DNA of 64,000 nt from an uncultured Faecalibacterium sp. (GCA_934561555.1 CAKTGQ010000005.1:62001-126000), one strand, 5' to 3'; positions 25,491-34,266 are shown, numbered from the stretch's first letter. Notes: generated by a model from the letters alone, not told the origin. Made by a program: numbers and translations.

Positions 25491-26190
25491 AGAAGCAGAC
25501 CGCATTCTGACGATCCTTACCCCGAAGCTGGGCGTGATCACGGCAATGGCTGCAAACAGTCTGCGGCTGAAAAGCAAACTGTTCAGTGCCTGCGGGCTGT
25601 TCTGCTATTCGGAGTTTACGCTGGTGCCCGGACGCAATATGTATACCGTGCGGGAAGCCGAGGTGCAGAATATCTTTCACGGCGTTTCTTCCTCCATTGA
25701 AGGGGTAAGCCTTGCCATGTATCTTACCGAGCTGGCTGCTGCGCTTTCGCCTACCGGAGAGGAAGCTGCCCGGGAACTGCGTCTGGTGCTGAACAGCCTG
25801 TATATGATCAGTGAGCACCGCACAGATCTGCGGGTGATCAAGGCGGTATTTGAGCTGCGCACCATGAGCGAGTGCGGCTTTATGCCGCAGCTGGTCTGCT
25901 GCCGGGACTGCGGCACTTACGACGAAGGAGATGCCTTTTATCTGGACGCACAGGAAGGGCATCTGCTCTGTGCAGCCTGCGCCGCAAAGGCAGGCAAGAA
26001 CTGCAATCTGGACAAGGCTGCACTGTTTGCACTGCGCCACATTTGCTTGGTAGAGGACAAAAAAATATTTGCATTCAAGATCTCTGTGGGCAGTCTGGCA
26101 AAGCTTTCCGCATTGGCTGAAAACTATGCTCTAACGCATTTGGATAAGCCGCTGAAAAGCTATGCCTTTTTGAAAAGCGTGCTGCCCTGA
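25441..26190 (+). CDS. recO: DNA repair protein RecO
   Basis: Helps RecA load in the RecFOR recombination pathway. The 249-residue protein has the N-terminal OB fold (GLVLKETRYREADRILTILT) and the zinc-binding set of four cysteines in the C-terminal half (CCRDCG ... LLCAACA, about residues 151-182). Two adjacent ATGs occur (25438, 25441); the second has the better distance (8 bases) from AGGAGA. It overlaps yqzL and is followed 15 bases later by mutS2. Confidence 0.93.
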   Translation: MEPFVTMGLVLKETRYREADRILTILTPKLGVITAMAANSLRLKSKLFSACGLFCYSEFTLVPGRNMYTVREAEVQNIFHGVSSSIEGVSLAMYLTELAAALSPTGEEAARELRLVLNSLYMISEHRTDLRVIKAVFELRTMSECGFMPQLVCCRDCGTYDEGDAFYLDAQEGHLLCAACAAKAGKNCNLDKAALFALRHICLVEDKKIFAFKISVGSLAKLSALAENYALTHLDKPLKSYAFLKSVLP

Positions 26191-26205
26191 CCAAAAAGGA
26201 ACAGT

Positions 26206-28620
26206 ATGGAAACAAGCTACTTAAAAACATTAGAACTGGATAAGATCATTGCCCGTGCAGCAGAGGGCTGCGTGTGCAAGGAAGCCCGCGCCATGCTGCT
26301 GGCTATTGAGCCGCAGTGTGACCCGGACGAGGTGCGCTACGCGCTGGAACAGACGGATGCCATCAACACCTTGCTGATCAAAAACGGCTCACCGCGCTTT
26401 GGTGGGGTAGAGGGGGTCAGCCAGCTTGCTGCCCGTGCCGTAAAGGGTGGCGTGCTTTCTATGGGCGAGCTGCTGATGGTGGCTGGTGCGCTGCGCAATT
26501 TTCAGCACCTGACCAGCTGGTATGGCTCCTCTGAGCATGACGCTCTACCGACCGATGATCTGTTTTACGCGCTGGCACCGGAGCCGGGCCTTGAGCAGCA
26601 GATCTCCAGCGCCATTCTGGCACCGGATGCTATGGCGGATACCGCCTCCCGCACGCTGGCAGAGCTGCGCAAAAAAATCCGCGCCACCGAAAACAGCATC
26701 CGCGACCGGCTGGAAAGCATGGTGCGCAACATGGACACCTCCAAATACTTGCAGGAGAGTGTAGTTTCCATGCGCAACGGCCGGTATGTTGTGCCGGTCA
26801 AGAGCGAATACCGAGGCGAAGTGAGCGGTATCATCCACGATGTATCCTCTACGGGCGCTACGGTGTTTGTGGAGCCGCAGGCTGTGGTGGAGGCCAACGC
26901 CCGCATTCTGCAATACCGCGCACAGGAAGCGCAGGAGATCGAGCGCATTCTGGTGGCCTTTACCGCACAGGTGGCCGCCATTGAGCCGCAGTTTCAGTAC
27001 AGCTACAAGGCTATGCTGGAGATCGACATCCTGCTGGCGAAAGCGCGGCTTGCGCTGGAGCTGAAAGCCTTCAAGCCTGCCGTGCGGACGGATTCTTCCT
27101 TTAATCTGATCCGTGCCCGCCATCCGCTGATCGACCCGCAAAAGTGCGTTCCGGTGGACATTGCACTGGGCGGGGAGTATGATTCCCTTATCATCACAGG
27201 TCCGAACACTGGCGGTAAAACGGTCACTCTGAAAACCGCCGGTCTGCTGTGTGCCATGGCACAGTGCGGCTTTCTGATCCCGGCTGACGAACGCAGCGAG
27301 ATCTGTGTGTTTGATGAATTTCTGGTAGATATCGGCGACGAACAGAGCATTGAACAAAGCCTTTCCACCTTCTCCGGCCACATGAAAAAGATCACCGGCA
27401 TTCTGGAGCTTGCCATGCCGCACACCCTTGTGCTGCTGGATGAACTGGGTGCCGGCACCGACCCCGCCGAGGGTGCCGCGCTGGCAGTTGCCATCATTGA
27501 GGAGCTGCGCCGCCGTGGTGTGCTGCTGATGGCTACCACCCACTATGCGGAACTGAAGGTTTTTGCACTGGAGACCAAGGGCGTAGTCAACGCCAGCTGC
27601 GAGTTTGATTTGGAGACCCTGCGCCCCACCTATAAGCTGAGCGTGGGCGTACCGGGTAAATCCAACGCCTTCCTGATTAGCGAAAAGCTGGGCATCCCAA
27701 GCCGTGTCATCGAGGCCGCTCAGCAGCATCTGTCTGCCGAGGACAAGCGTCTGGATGCGGTTCTGGGGCAGTTGGACGATCTGAAGCTTCAACTGAAGGA
27801 AAGCCAGAACGAAGTGGAGCAGCTGCGCAACGAAGCCTCCCATCAGCTGGAAGCCGCCCGCAAAAAACGGGATGAGCTGATCCAGCAGGGCGAAAATGAA
27901 TTGGAAGCTGCCCGTGCCAAGGCGCGCACGCTGGCACAGCAGGTTGAAACGCAGGCCTACGCGCTGACCGATGAACTGCGCCAGCTGCAAAAGGACGAGC
28001 GCATGAGCGCCCAGCAGAAGGCGCAGCGCGCCCGCGAGATTGCAAAAAAGGAGACCGAAAATCTGTTTGCCGGTACTGAGGGGGTGCATAACCCCGTCAA
28101 GGAGTTTGTGCCGCTGAAGGAGGTAAAAGTAGGGCAGGAGGTCTGCATTGCAGAGCTGAACCAGCTGGCCACCGTTCTGGCGCTGCCGGACAAAAACGGC
28201 GATGTGCTGGTGCGTGCCGGTATCATCAAGACCAAGGTGCCCCTCAAGGGCTTGAAGCAGCCGGAAAAGCTGGTGAAAGAGCCCACTGCGCCCAAGACCA
28301 AGGCACAGCAGCGGTATTCCCGCCTGACCGGCGATACCAACCGTCCCAACGGCAGGGTAGAGCGTGTACAGCGCACCGCCAAAATGGAGTGTAACCTGCT
28401 GGGGCTTACAGTGGACGAGGCGCTGTCGGAAGTGGATTCCTTTATTGACCGCGCCATCCTGAACGGACAGACGGTGGTCTATCTGATCCATGGCAACGGC
28501 ACCGGTGCACTGCGCACTGCCATCCATAAGCATCTGCGCGGCAACCGCATGGTAAAAAGCTTCCGTCTTGGCCGTTACGGCGAAGGCGAAAGCGGCGTGA
28601 CGGTTGTAGAACTGAAATAA
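26206..28620 (+). CDS. mutS2: Endonuclease MutS2
   Basis: An 804-residue MutS2 protein, which suppresses homologous recombination and, in some bacteria, rescues collided ribosomes. Order of parts: core and clamp region, ATPase with Walker A GPNTGGKT (about residue 331) and LLDELGAGTDP (Walker B), a long coiled coil (about 515-640) and the C-terminal Smr nuclease domain with HGNGTGALR (about residue 764). There is no mismatch-recognition domain I, which separates it from MutS. Terminator follows. Confidence 0.96.
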   Translation: METSYLKTLELDKIIARAAEGCVCKEARAMLLAIEPQCDPDEVRYALEQTDAINTLLIKNGSPRFGGVEGVSQLAARAVKGGVLSMGELLMVAGALRNFQHLTSWYGSSEHDALPTDDLFYALAPEPGLEQQISSAILAPDAMADTASRTLAELRKKIRATENSIRDRLESMVRNMDTSKYLQESVVSMRNGRYVVPVKSEYRGEVSGIIHDVSSTGATVFVEPQAVVEANARILQYRAQEAQEIERILVAFTAQVAAIEPQFQYSYKAMLEIDILLAKARLALELKAFKPAVRTDSSFNLIRARHPLIDPQKCVPVDIALGGEYDSLIITGPNTGGKTVTLKTAGLLCAMAQCGFLIPADERSEICVFDEFLVDIGDEQSIEQSLSTFSGHMKKITGILELAMPHTLVLLDELGAGTDPAEGAALAVAIIEELRRRGVLLMATTHYAELKVFALETKGVVNASCEFDLETLRPTYKLSVGVPGKSNAFLISEKLGIPSRVIEAAQQHLSAEDKRLDAVLGQLDDLKLQLKESQNEVEQLRNEASHQLEAARKKRDELIQQGENELEAARAKARTLAQQVETQAYALTDELRQLQKDERMSAQQKAQRAREIAKKETENLFAGTEGVHNPVKEFVPLKEVKVGQEVCIAELNQLATVLALPDKNGDVLVRAGIIKTKVPLKGLKQPEKLVKEPTAPKTKAQQRYSRLTGDTNRPNGRVERVQRTAKMECNLLGLTVDEALSEVDSFIDRAILNGQTVVYLIHGNGTGALRTAIHKHLRGNRMVKSFRLGRYGEGESGVTVVELK

Positions 28621-28626
28621 CCCCGT

Positions 28627-28662
28627 AAGGACTGCCTTTTGAAAAATTGGCAGTCTTTTTTT
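28627..28662 (+). terminator. Intrinsic terminator of mutS2
   Basis: A 10-base-pair stem (AAGGACTGCC with GGCAGTCTTT, one G-U pair) followed by seven T, starting 7 bases after the stop codon. Confidence 0.88.
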
Positions 28663-28738
28663 GTTGCAGCGCAGGCAAAAGGCGAGTATACTCGTATTAT
28701 GTAAACAGGAATGTAAAACGAACAGGAAGTAAAACTTT

Positions 28739-29602
28739 ATGCCGAACAGTCATCGCAGACCTGCAAATAAACATGGTAAACATAAAACACGCCGTCGCAA
28801 AACGCAGCGCCGATTTCTGCGCGTTCTGCTGCTGGTTTTTGCAGTGCTGATGCTCTGCTTCGGCCTGCTTTTATGGAAGGCGGCACTGGAACTGAATGCA
28901 CCCGCAGAGCCCGCAGTCTCAGTCTCGGCAGATGACTTTCGTCCTGTGGTGGGCGACCCGCCGTACCGTGTGGCAATAGACGCAGGGCATGGCGGCAGCG
29001 ACCCGGGCGCAAGGGGAGTGGTCGAGGAAAAACAGGTCACCGCAGCCACGGCTGCTGCGCTGCTTCAGTGGCTAGAAGAGGATTCAAATTACATTTCGTT
29101 GAAGACCCGGGAAAGCTTTGATACAACCGCCACGCCTGCCCAACGCGCAGCCGCCGCCAGTGCCCAAAGCCCGCAGCTGCTGCTGTCCATCCACGGCAAC
29201 TCCGCAGCCAACGGCTCTACGGCATCCGGCTTTGAGTGTTATCCGGCAGTGCCCGGACGTGCATGGCATCAGGAGAGCTTTTATTTTGCAAGGCTGCTTG
29301 CCGGTGGAATGCAGAGCATCGGCGCAAAGCTGCGCGGACGTGGGGGAGTGCGGTACATTTATTATCTGGAAAACGACCAGAAGCAGTTGGTGGAGAACAC
29401 CTACACACAGGTGCGGCCAGAACGCAGCTTTACGCTGTTAGAGGATGTGGATTGTCCGGCAGTGTTGGCAGAGCAGTGCTTTGTAACGAACACCGAGGAT
29501 GTGGAGCGCTTTGGCAGCGAGGAGGGCTGCAAGACTGTGGCACGCATTTATTACGAAGCCATTTGTGCATACTTCGGCACAGAACCGCTGCCAGTGAAAT
29601 GA
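28739..29602 (+). CDS. N-acetylmuramoyl-L-alanine amidase (Amidase_3)
   Basis: A 287-residue membrane-anchored cell-wall hydrolase. The N-terminus is very basic (residues 2-25), followed by one hydrophobic helix (about 26-48), so the catalytic domain faces outwards. Amidase_3 marks are IDAGHGGSDPGA with the first zinc His (about residue 83), a conserved Glu in VVEEKQVT, and LLSIHGNSAA with the second His (about residue 150). Role in peptidoglycan remodelling or cell separation is inferred; sporulation amidases of the CwlD/SpoIIP group are relatives. GGAAG precedes the ATG. Confidence 0.88.
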   Translation: MPNSHRRPANKHGKHKTRRRKTQRRFLRVLLLVFAVLMLCFGLLLWKAALELNAPAEPAVSVSADDFRPVVGDPPYRVAIDAGHGGSDPGARGVVEEKQVTAATAAALLQWLEEDSNYISLKTRESFDTTATPAQRAAAASAQSPQLLLSIHGNSAANGSTASGFECYPAVPGRAWHQESFYFARLLAGGMQSIGAKLRGRGGVRYIYYLENDQKQLVENTYTQVRPERSFTLLEDVDCPAVLAEQCFVTNTEDVERFGSEEGCKTVARIYYEAICAYFGTEPLPVK

Positions 29603-29760
29603 AGCATCGCATCACCAAAGCAGAAGAAACGATACTGCTTTTATACCATGACCTGTAACGCACCGGAACGGCTACCGCAGGCAGAAGTCAAACGTTTGAA
29701 CATACTGGTAATATGTCCAGCGACGTAGAAGCGGGCGTGCGCAAACTGAAAAGCATCCAC
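29603..29760. other. Non-coding stretch after the amidase gene
   Basis: About 160 bases before the terminator. A 19-codon frame overlaps the amidase stop as ATGA and other frames of 24 to 39 codons occur, but none has a recognisable product or good ribosome site. I see no RNA gene. Confidence 0.5.
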
Positions 29761-29811
29761 AGAAGCTGCCGGAAATCTGACAGAAAGAGAGAAGGGCAGC
29801 TTCTCTTTTTT
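29761..29811 (+). terminator. Intrinsic terminator downstream of the amidase gene
   Basis: AGAAGCTGCC pairs perfectly with GGCAGCTTCT over a 24-base loop, followed by CTTTTTT. It ends the last left-arm transcript just 11 bases before the dif-like site. Confidence 0.85.
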
Positions 29812-29821
29812 AATTATAGTT

Positions 29822-29849
29822 ATTTCGTATAATGCACGTTATGCGAAAC
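29822..29849. other. dif: dif-like chromosome dimer resolution site
   Basis: A 28-base site with the 11-6-11 layout of Xer targets: left arm ATTTCGTATAA, centre TGCACG, right arm TTATGCGAAAC. The arms are inverted repeats matching at 9 of 11 positions, and carry the inner ATAA/TTAT bases shared by known dif sites. A tyrosine recombinase gene lies 460 bases away, and gene orientation flips at this point. These three lines agree on the replication terminus. An attachment site of a Xer-using mobile element remains possible. Confidence 0.82.
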
Positions 29850-30236
29850 TCAGGGAAGTGAAAAATGCCCATTTCTCGGATTTTTGGCGTTCCAGACCCG
29901 GCTGGCTCATTTTTGGGCTTGGTTCAACGGTTCTGCGCATTCTTCACTTTTTATCATATTTTATTGTTTTATTTGTCTCACGTTTACAGATACTTCCTGT
30001 GTTATGCGCTGCCGAATCGGTTCGGTTGCGATTCATTTTGTTCCTGTAAGCATCTATGTGCATGCTTTATAACATTTCATGCTGCTCATGCTGCGTTTTA
30101 TAATTTACAGTTTGCGGCTGCGTTTGTTCATTCCAGCTAGTTTTTGCGCAGACATGGCTTAGTACGTTGAAGCCAGAATCTTCTGAGGATGCTCCTGTAT
30201 GGATGGCTGATGACTGTTTATAATGTAAATTATAAA
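29850..30236. repeat. A+T-rich non-coding stretch with inverted repeats next to dif
   Basis: Nearly 390 bases of low G+C, T-rich DNA without a supported gene. TTTATAATTTACA at 30097-30109 recurs inverted at 30224-30236. The second copy is itself part of a palindrome, TTTATAAT-4-ATTATAAA (30217-30236). These may be extra protein-binding sites for the recombinase or a relic of insertion. Confidence 0.55.
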
Positions 30237-30279
30237 GACCCATGGCGTGATCCGGTCAAGCCGGATCACGCCATGGGTC
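30237..30279 (-). terminator. Long hairpin, probable terminator of the recombinase gene
   Basis: A perfect 19-base-pair stem with a 5-base loop, 34 bases past the recombinase stop on the minus strand. In that direction it is followed by TTTATAATTT, a loose T-run. The stem is longer than in most terminators, so another structural role is possible. Confidence 0.7.
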
Positions 30280-30312
30280 CTTGAATCGTCTTATTAGACG
30301 TTTTGTGCGGGT

Positions 30313-31521
30313 TTAAGTATCGCTTGATGAATCGTTGCTTTTCTCATCAGATATCGCCGAAATATCTGCCCGGAAGCCATCCTGTGCAGCGCCCTCAAAA
30401 GCAGCCATAGGGCCAGAAGGCTCAGAATCGTCCTCTCCCGCCGGGATTTTTTCGGCAGATGTCTTCCCTGCTGTTTCTGTTGTGTCCAAGCTTGCTTTTA
30501 CAGCTTTTATGGGCAACACCTTGCCCAGCGGGTTTTCCTCAATGGCAGAGCGAACCTGAAATTCTTGCAGGTGCGTATAAATTTGTGTTGTTCCAACACT
30601 GCTGTGACCCAGAAGCTGCTTGAGGGTAAGGATATCCACATTGCCGGTCTGATACATCAAAGTTGCGGCAGTGTGGCGAAGTTTATGGGTGGAAAAACCC
30701 TTCAGTCCCGCAGCCTTCATCGCGCCGGAGATCAGCTGTTCTACCCTGCGATTCGAGATACGCTCCTTGCGCATCCGCGTAATGAACACGGCTTTTTCCT
30801 TGGGTGAAAGCCCTTCCATAGTATTACGCTTGCGCAGATATAGTTGCAATGCTTCCACGCAGGCATCATTCAGGTAGACCATGCGCTCCTTATGGCCTTT
30901 GCCGAACAGACGGATCTGCCTCTGCTCTAAGTCAATGTCTCCAAGATTCATGCCTACCAGCTCTGCAAGACGCATACCGCAGTTGAGGAACAGCACCACC
31001 ATGCAGTAGTCCCGCTCCGGGAAATCACTCTGGGTCTGGGTGCTCTCCAAAAGTGAGATAGACTGCTCTGCCGTCAGGTATTTTGGCAAAACCTTATCCT
31101 GTTTGGGCGGGCGGATAGCTGCCGTAGGATCCTCGGATAAGCGGTTGACCTGATTGACCAGATAATCATAAAAGCCGTGCAGACTGGCCAGCCGCCGGGC
31201 GGTAGAGGATTTTTTGTTGCCGCACTCCCGGTTTAAAAAGTACAGATATTCGTAGATATCCTCTTTTGTTATGCTGCCCCAGAAGGCCGTATCCAACCCC
31301 TTGGGGTCGATCTCTTTAAATTCTGCATCCGTGGCCACAAGCCCGCGGCGGCGCTTCATAAAGCGGCTGAAGGAGCGCAGGTCACAGTAATAGCTGAAAG
31401 CCGTATTGGCGCTTTTGCCGGCAATCACTTCAAGGTAACGCACATATTCTACAATATCCGGGGCAGCATCCTCAAAGGGCGCGTGCTTGCCGGGGTTTCT
31501 TTCATCCAGATAGATCGACAT
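30313..31521 (-). CDS. xer: Xer-type tyrosine recombinase
   Basis: A 402-residue site-specific recombinase. Residues about 18-125 form the SAM-like core-binding domain. The catalytic domain has Arg in NCGMRLAEL, Lys in GKGHKER, HKLRHTAAT (His-x2-Arg), LLGHSS and the nucleophile Tyr in TTQIYTHL. It probably acts alone at the adjacent dif-like site, as XerS and XerH do. Odd: about 75 residues follow the active Tyr region as an acidic, Ser/Ala-rich tail. The ATG follows ACGAGGAAG. Only 15 bases separate it from radA upstream, so the two are co-transcribed. Confidence 0.9.
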   Translation of the reverse strand: MSIYLDERNPGKHAPFEDAAPDIVEYVRYLEVIAGKSANTAFSYYCDLRSFSRFMKRRRGLVATDAEFKEIDPKGLDTAFWGSITKEDIYEYLYFLNRECGNKKSSTARRLASLHGFYDYLVNQVNRLSEDPTAAIRPPKQDKVLPKYLTAEQSISLLESTQTQSDFPERDYCMVVLFLNCGMRLAELVGMNLGDIDLEQRQIRLFGKGHKERMVYLNDACVEALQLYLRKRNTMEGLSPKEKAVFITRMRKERISNRRVEQLISGAMKAAGLKGFSTHKLRHTAATLMYQTGNVDILTLKQLLGHSSVGTTQIYTHLQEFQVRSAIEENPLGKVLPIKAVKASLDTTETAGKTSAEKIPAGEDDSEPSGPMAAFEGAAQDGFRADISAISDEKSNDSSSDT

Positions 31522-31536
31522 AGCTTCCTCGTTTCA

Positions 31537-32940
31537 TCACAGGCGGTCATTTTTCAGCGCATTGATGGCATCTGCGATATACGCCGCACCGACCAGCTTC
31601 ATGCCGGGATAATCTGCGGCATTCAGGTGTGCAAGGCTGTGCTTGGGGATGACCGCCCGCTCAAAGCCGATACGCTCGGCTTCGTGCAGACGCTGTTCCA
31701 GATTGGGCACACTGCGCACTTCCCCACCCAGACCTACCTCTCCGATAGCGATAAGTTTATCACTGACCGGACGGTCCAGCAGCGAGGAGACCATGCTCAG
31801 ACAGACTGCAAGGTCGCAGGCAGTATCTCTCAGTGCAATGCCGCCTACAATGTTGACGTAAACATCCAGATTGCCAAAGAAGTAGCCTGCCCGCTTTTCC
31901 AACACGGCAATCAAAAGGTTCATACGGTTATAATCGTATCCACTGCAGGCGCGGCGGGGTGCCGGAAAATTCGTCTTGGTGGCAAGTGCCTGTATCTCGC
32001 TCAGGATGGGACGGCTGCCCTCCATGGTGCAGGCCACGCAGTTGCCGGAAACGCCCAGCGGACGTCCCTCCAGAAGCATCTGGGAGGGGTTTTCAATCTC
32101 GGCAAGCCCTGTGCCGGTCATATCGAACATTCCCAGCTCATTGGTGGAGCCGTAGCGGTTTTTGGCCGCCCGCAGAATGCGGTACGGCAGCATCTTGTCG
32201 CCCTCAAAGTAGAGCACTGTATCCACGATATGCTCCATGACCTTGGGGCCTGCAATCGCGCCATCCTTGTTCACATGACCCACGATGAACATGGGAATTT
32301 CCTGCTTTTTGGCGACTGCCAGCAGACGGGCGGCGCTCTCCTTCACCTGACTGACCGTACCGGACGAGGACGAGATATCCATGCAGCGCATGGTCTGGAT
32401 GGAGTCGATGACCACAAGATCCGGCTTTTCTTTTTCAATCAGTCCACAGATCTCATCCACGTCGTTCTCTGCCGCCAGAAAGATGTTATCCTGCGGTACC
32501 TTCAGCCGCGCGGCACGCAGCTTGACCTGCCGGACAGATTCCTCACCGGTGATATACAGCACGCTGTGCTGGTTGGAGATGGCTCCGCACAGCTGTAACA
32601 GCATGGTGGATTTGCCCACGCCCGGCTCACCGCTCAAAAGCACCACGCCGCCCAGCACGATGCCGCCGCCCAATACGCGGTCCAGCTCAGAGATGCCGGT
32701 CAGGATGCGGCTTTTTTCCTCTGTGGTGCTGATCTCTGACAGCCGCCGGGCAGTCAGGGTGGTTACACCCTCCTGACGAGCCGCCGCAGCCTGCCGGGCG
32801 GCAGGAGTTCCCGCCTTGGGCGCTTCGGCCACAACGTCCTCGTTCATGGTATTCCAGCTGCCGCAGCTGGGGCAGCGCCCCATCCAGCGGGGGCTTGTTT
32901 CTCCGCAATTGGAGCATACATAGACGGATTTTAGTTTCAT
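31537..32940 (-). CDS. radA: DNA repair protein RadA
   Basis: A branch-migration helicase/ATPase in recombination. The 467 residues show the N-terminal zinc finger (CSNCGETSPRWMGRCPSCGSW), Walker A GEPGVGKST (about residue 104), the RadA-specific KNRYG motif (about residue 261) and a Lon-like C-terminal domain. GAGGGA precedes the ATG. Transcribed with xer. Confidence 0.96.
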   Translation of the reverse strand: MKLKSVYVCSNCGETSPRWMGRCPSCGSWNTMNEDVVAEAPKAGTPAARQAAAARQEGVTTLTARRLSEISTTEEKSRILTGISELDRVLGGGIVLGGVVLLSGEPGVGKSTMLLQLCGAISNQHSVLYITGEESVRQVKLRAARLKVPQDNIFLAAENDVDEICGLIEKEKPDLVVIDSIQTMRCMDISSSSGTVSQVKESAARLLAVAKKQEIPMFIVGHVNKDGAIAGPKVMEHIVDTVLYFEGDKMLPYRILRAAKNRYGSTNELGMFDMTGTGLAEIENPSQMLLEGRPLGVSGNCVACTMEGSRPILSEIQALATKTNFPAPRRACSGYDYNRMNLLIAVLEKRAGYFFGNLDVYVNIVGGIALRDTACDLAVCLSMVSSLLDRPVSDKLIAIGEVGLGGEVRSVPNLEQRLHEAERIGFERAVIPKHSLAHLNAADYPGMKLVGAAYIADAINALKNDRL

Positions 32941-33014
32941 GTCTGTCCCTCATTTATTATGGTCTTTTGTTATTGTAACACACTGCGCCAAAACCCGCAA
33001 GAAAAGGATATTGT

Positions 33015-33761
33015 TTACAGGCGGCTGCCCAGATACGAAAGCCCTGCCGCTGCACCGCACAGCGGCAGCAGCACTACCATGGTCAGCAGATACTGTCCCA
33101 GCAATGCCTGCACCCCGGGGCGGGCTTGTCCGCCGGGATGCTTGCGAAAAGAATAGGCGTGGATCCGGCTGCTGACCTGCAAAGCACAGGCTCCGAAAAA
33201 GCACAGACAACCGCTTGCCGCTGCCGCCGGCAGGCCTGTCCACAGCAGCGCCAGAAGCACCGTTTTCCACCCGCCTGCTGTGCAAAGCTGTACCATAAGC
33301 AGCCCGCTGCCTAAGCCGTACAGCATCATGCTGCCAAAGATCATTACCGGCCCAAGGGCAGACAGCCCCAATACCAGAAACAGGCTGACCACAAGGCCGA
33401 GAGCCAGATATTCCATGCCGAAAAGCTGTACCGCCCCCTGCATACTGCCCGGTGCAAACAGCCCTTGCCACGCTTCCAGATAATACCGCAGCAGTTCTGC
33501 CTGCCGGGCATCACATACAGCCTGCAATACACCGGCGGCCGAACTCCCCAGCAGAAAGGCCACAGCCAGCAACCAGCAATCCCGGGTAGCGTGCCGCTTT
33601 GCCGGGATGCGGGGTTCTTTTTGCGGCAATTGCTCTACGGGTTCCGGTGCAGTTTCCGGTACAGTCGGCAGAGCGGGCTCTGTTTTCTGCGCCGGAAAGC
33701 TGACCGTCTGCGGCAGCAAAGACAGGCTTTCTTCCGTTTTTTCTTGTTCATAGATCCACAT
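33015..33761 (-). CDS. SpoIIM-like membrane protein
   Basis: A 248-residue protein with a soluble, Pro/Glu-rich N-terminus (1-75) and about five hydrophobic segments, matching the stage II sporulation protein M domain. In Bacillus SpoIIM works with SpoIID and SpoIIP in engulfment; single SpoIIM-like genes also occur in non-sporulating species. I chose the ATG at 33761 behind AGAGGGGAAA; the longer frame upstream runs back into the neighbouring gene. Family assignment rests on length and hydrophobic pattern as well as sequence feel, so it is moderate. Confidence 0.65.
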   Translation of the reverse strand: MWIYEQEKTEESLSLLPQTVSFPAQKTEPALPTVPETAPEPVEQLPQKEPRIPAKRHATRDCWLLAVAFLLGSSAAGVLQAVCDARQAELLRYYLEAWQGLFAPGSMQGAVQLFGMEYLALGLVVSLFLVLGLSALGPVMIFGSMMLYGLGSGLLMVQLCTAGGWKTVLLALLWTGLPAAAASGCLCFFGACALQVSSRIHAYSFRKHPGGQARPGVQALLGQYLLTMVVLLPLCGAAAGLSYLGSRL

Positions 33762-33802
33762 ACGCTGTTTTCCCCTCTGTTGCGTTTGATTTGCTGATGC
33801 TA

Positions 33803-34201
33803 TCAACGAAGCATGTGCCTGCGGCTGCGCATGGTGACCCCAAGCAGCCCGCCAATGCAGCCACAGAGCAGCACCGCCAGAATGCGGCATACCACAGCAG
33901 GCTCGGTAGCGGTGCCGTTCCATACAGCAGAAAGCGCCAGCGGCAATGCCAGAAATGTACTTTGAAGCAATCCTGTCAGCAGACCGCGCACCTTTTTACG
34001 GAACGCTGCCGCCAGTGCGCACAGCAGACTGCCCATGCACACGGCTGTTGTGGCAAGTATTGGCACTACACTGCCGGAGCAACCCTGCCCGGCCATCAGC
34101 TGTGCAAAACCAGCCAGAGCTGCCGCTGTTACGGCCACCCCAAGCACCCCAAAAAACAGAAACGAAAGAAGCTCCGCCGGGAAACCTCGAGACTCAGACA
34201 T
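33803..34201 (-). CDS. TIGR04086-like small membrane protein
   Basis: A 132-residue protein with four hydrophobic helices and short loops, resembling the TIGR04086/YrzE family. In many clostridia this family lies beside yajC, as here. Function unknown. The ATG at 34201 is served by GGAGG, which lies in the 3' arm of a 15-base-pair hairpin (34207-34245), so its translation or transcription may be limited by that structure. Confidence 0.72.
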   Translation of the reverse strand: MSESRGFPAELLSFLFFGVLGVAVTAAALAGFAQLMAGQGCSGSVVPILATTAVCMGSLLCALAAAFRKKVRGLLTGLLQSTFLALPLALSAVWNGTATEPAVVCRILAVLLCGCIGGLLGVTMRSRRHMLR

Positions 34202-34206
34202 AACAA

Positions 34207-34245
34207 AACCGCCTCCCTGCACATAGTCTATGCAGGGAGGCGGTT
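34207..34245 (-). terminator. Hairpin between yajC and the TIGR04086-like gene
   Basis: A perfect 15-base-pair stem with a 9-base loop is followed on the minus strand by TTTTGTT, then the next start codon. It can act as a terminator or attenuator of yajC, and its 3' arm contains the GGAGG of the next gene. Confidence 0.72.
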
Positions 34246-34266
34246 CATGTATGCACGGTTAAATGC

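Noticed and set aside
29599..29658. A 19-codon frame overlapping the amidase stop (ATGA)
   Set aside because: Too short to judge, with no ribosome site of its own and no homology that I can recognise.
29858..30140. Two overlapping frames of 63 and 91 codons just after dif, rich in Phe, Leu and Cys
   Set aside because: They lie in T-rich DNA where such frames arise by chance; the two compete with each other, contain no known domain and follow no clear promoter. The start sites have only a moderate GGGAAG.
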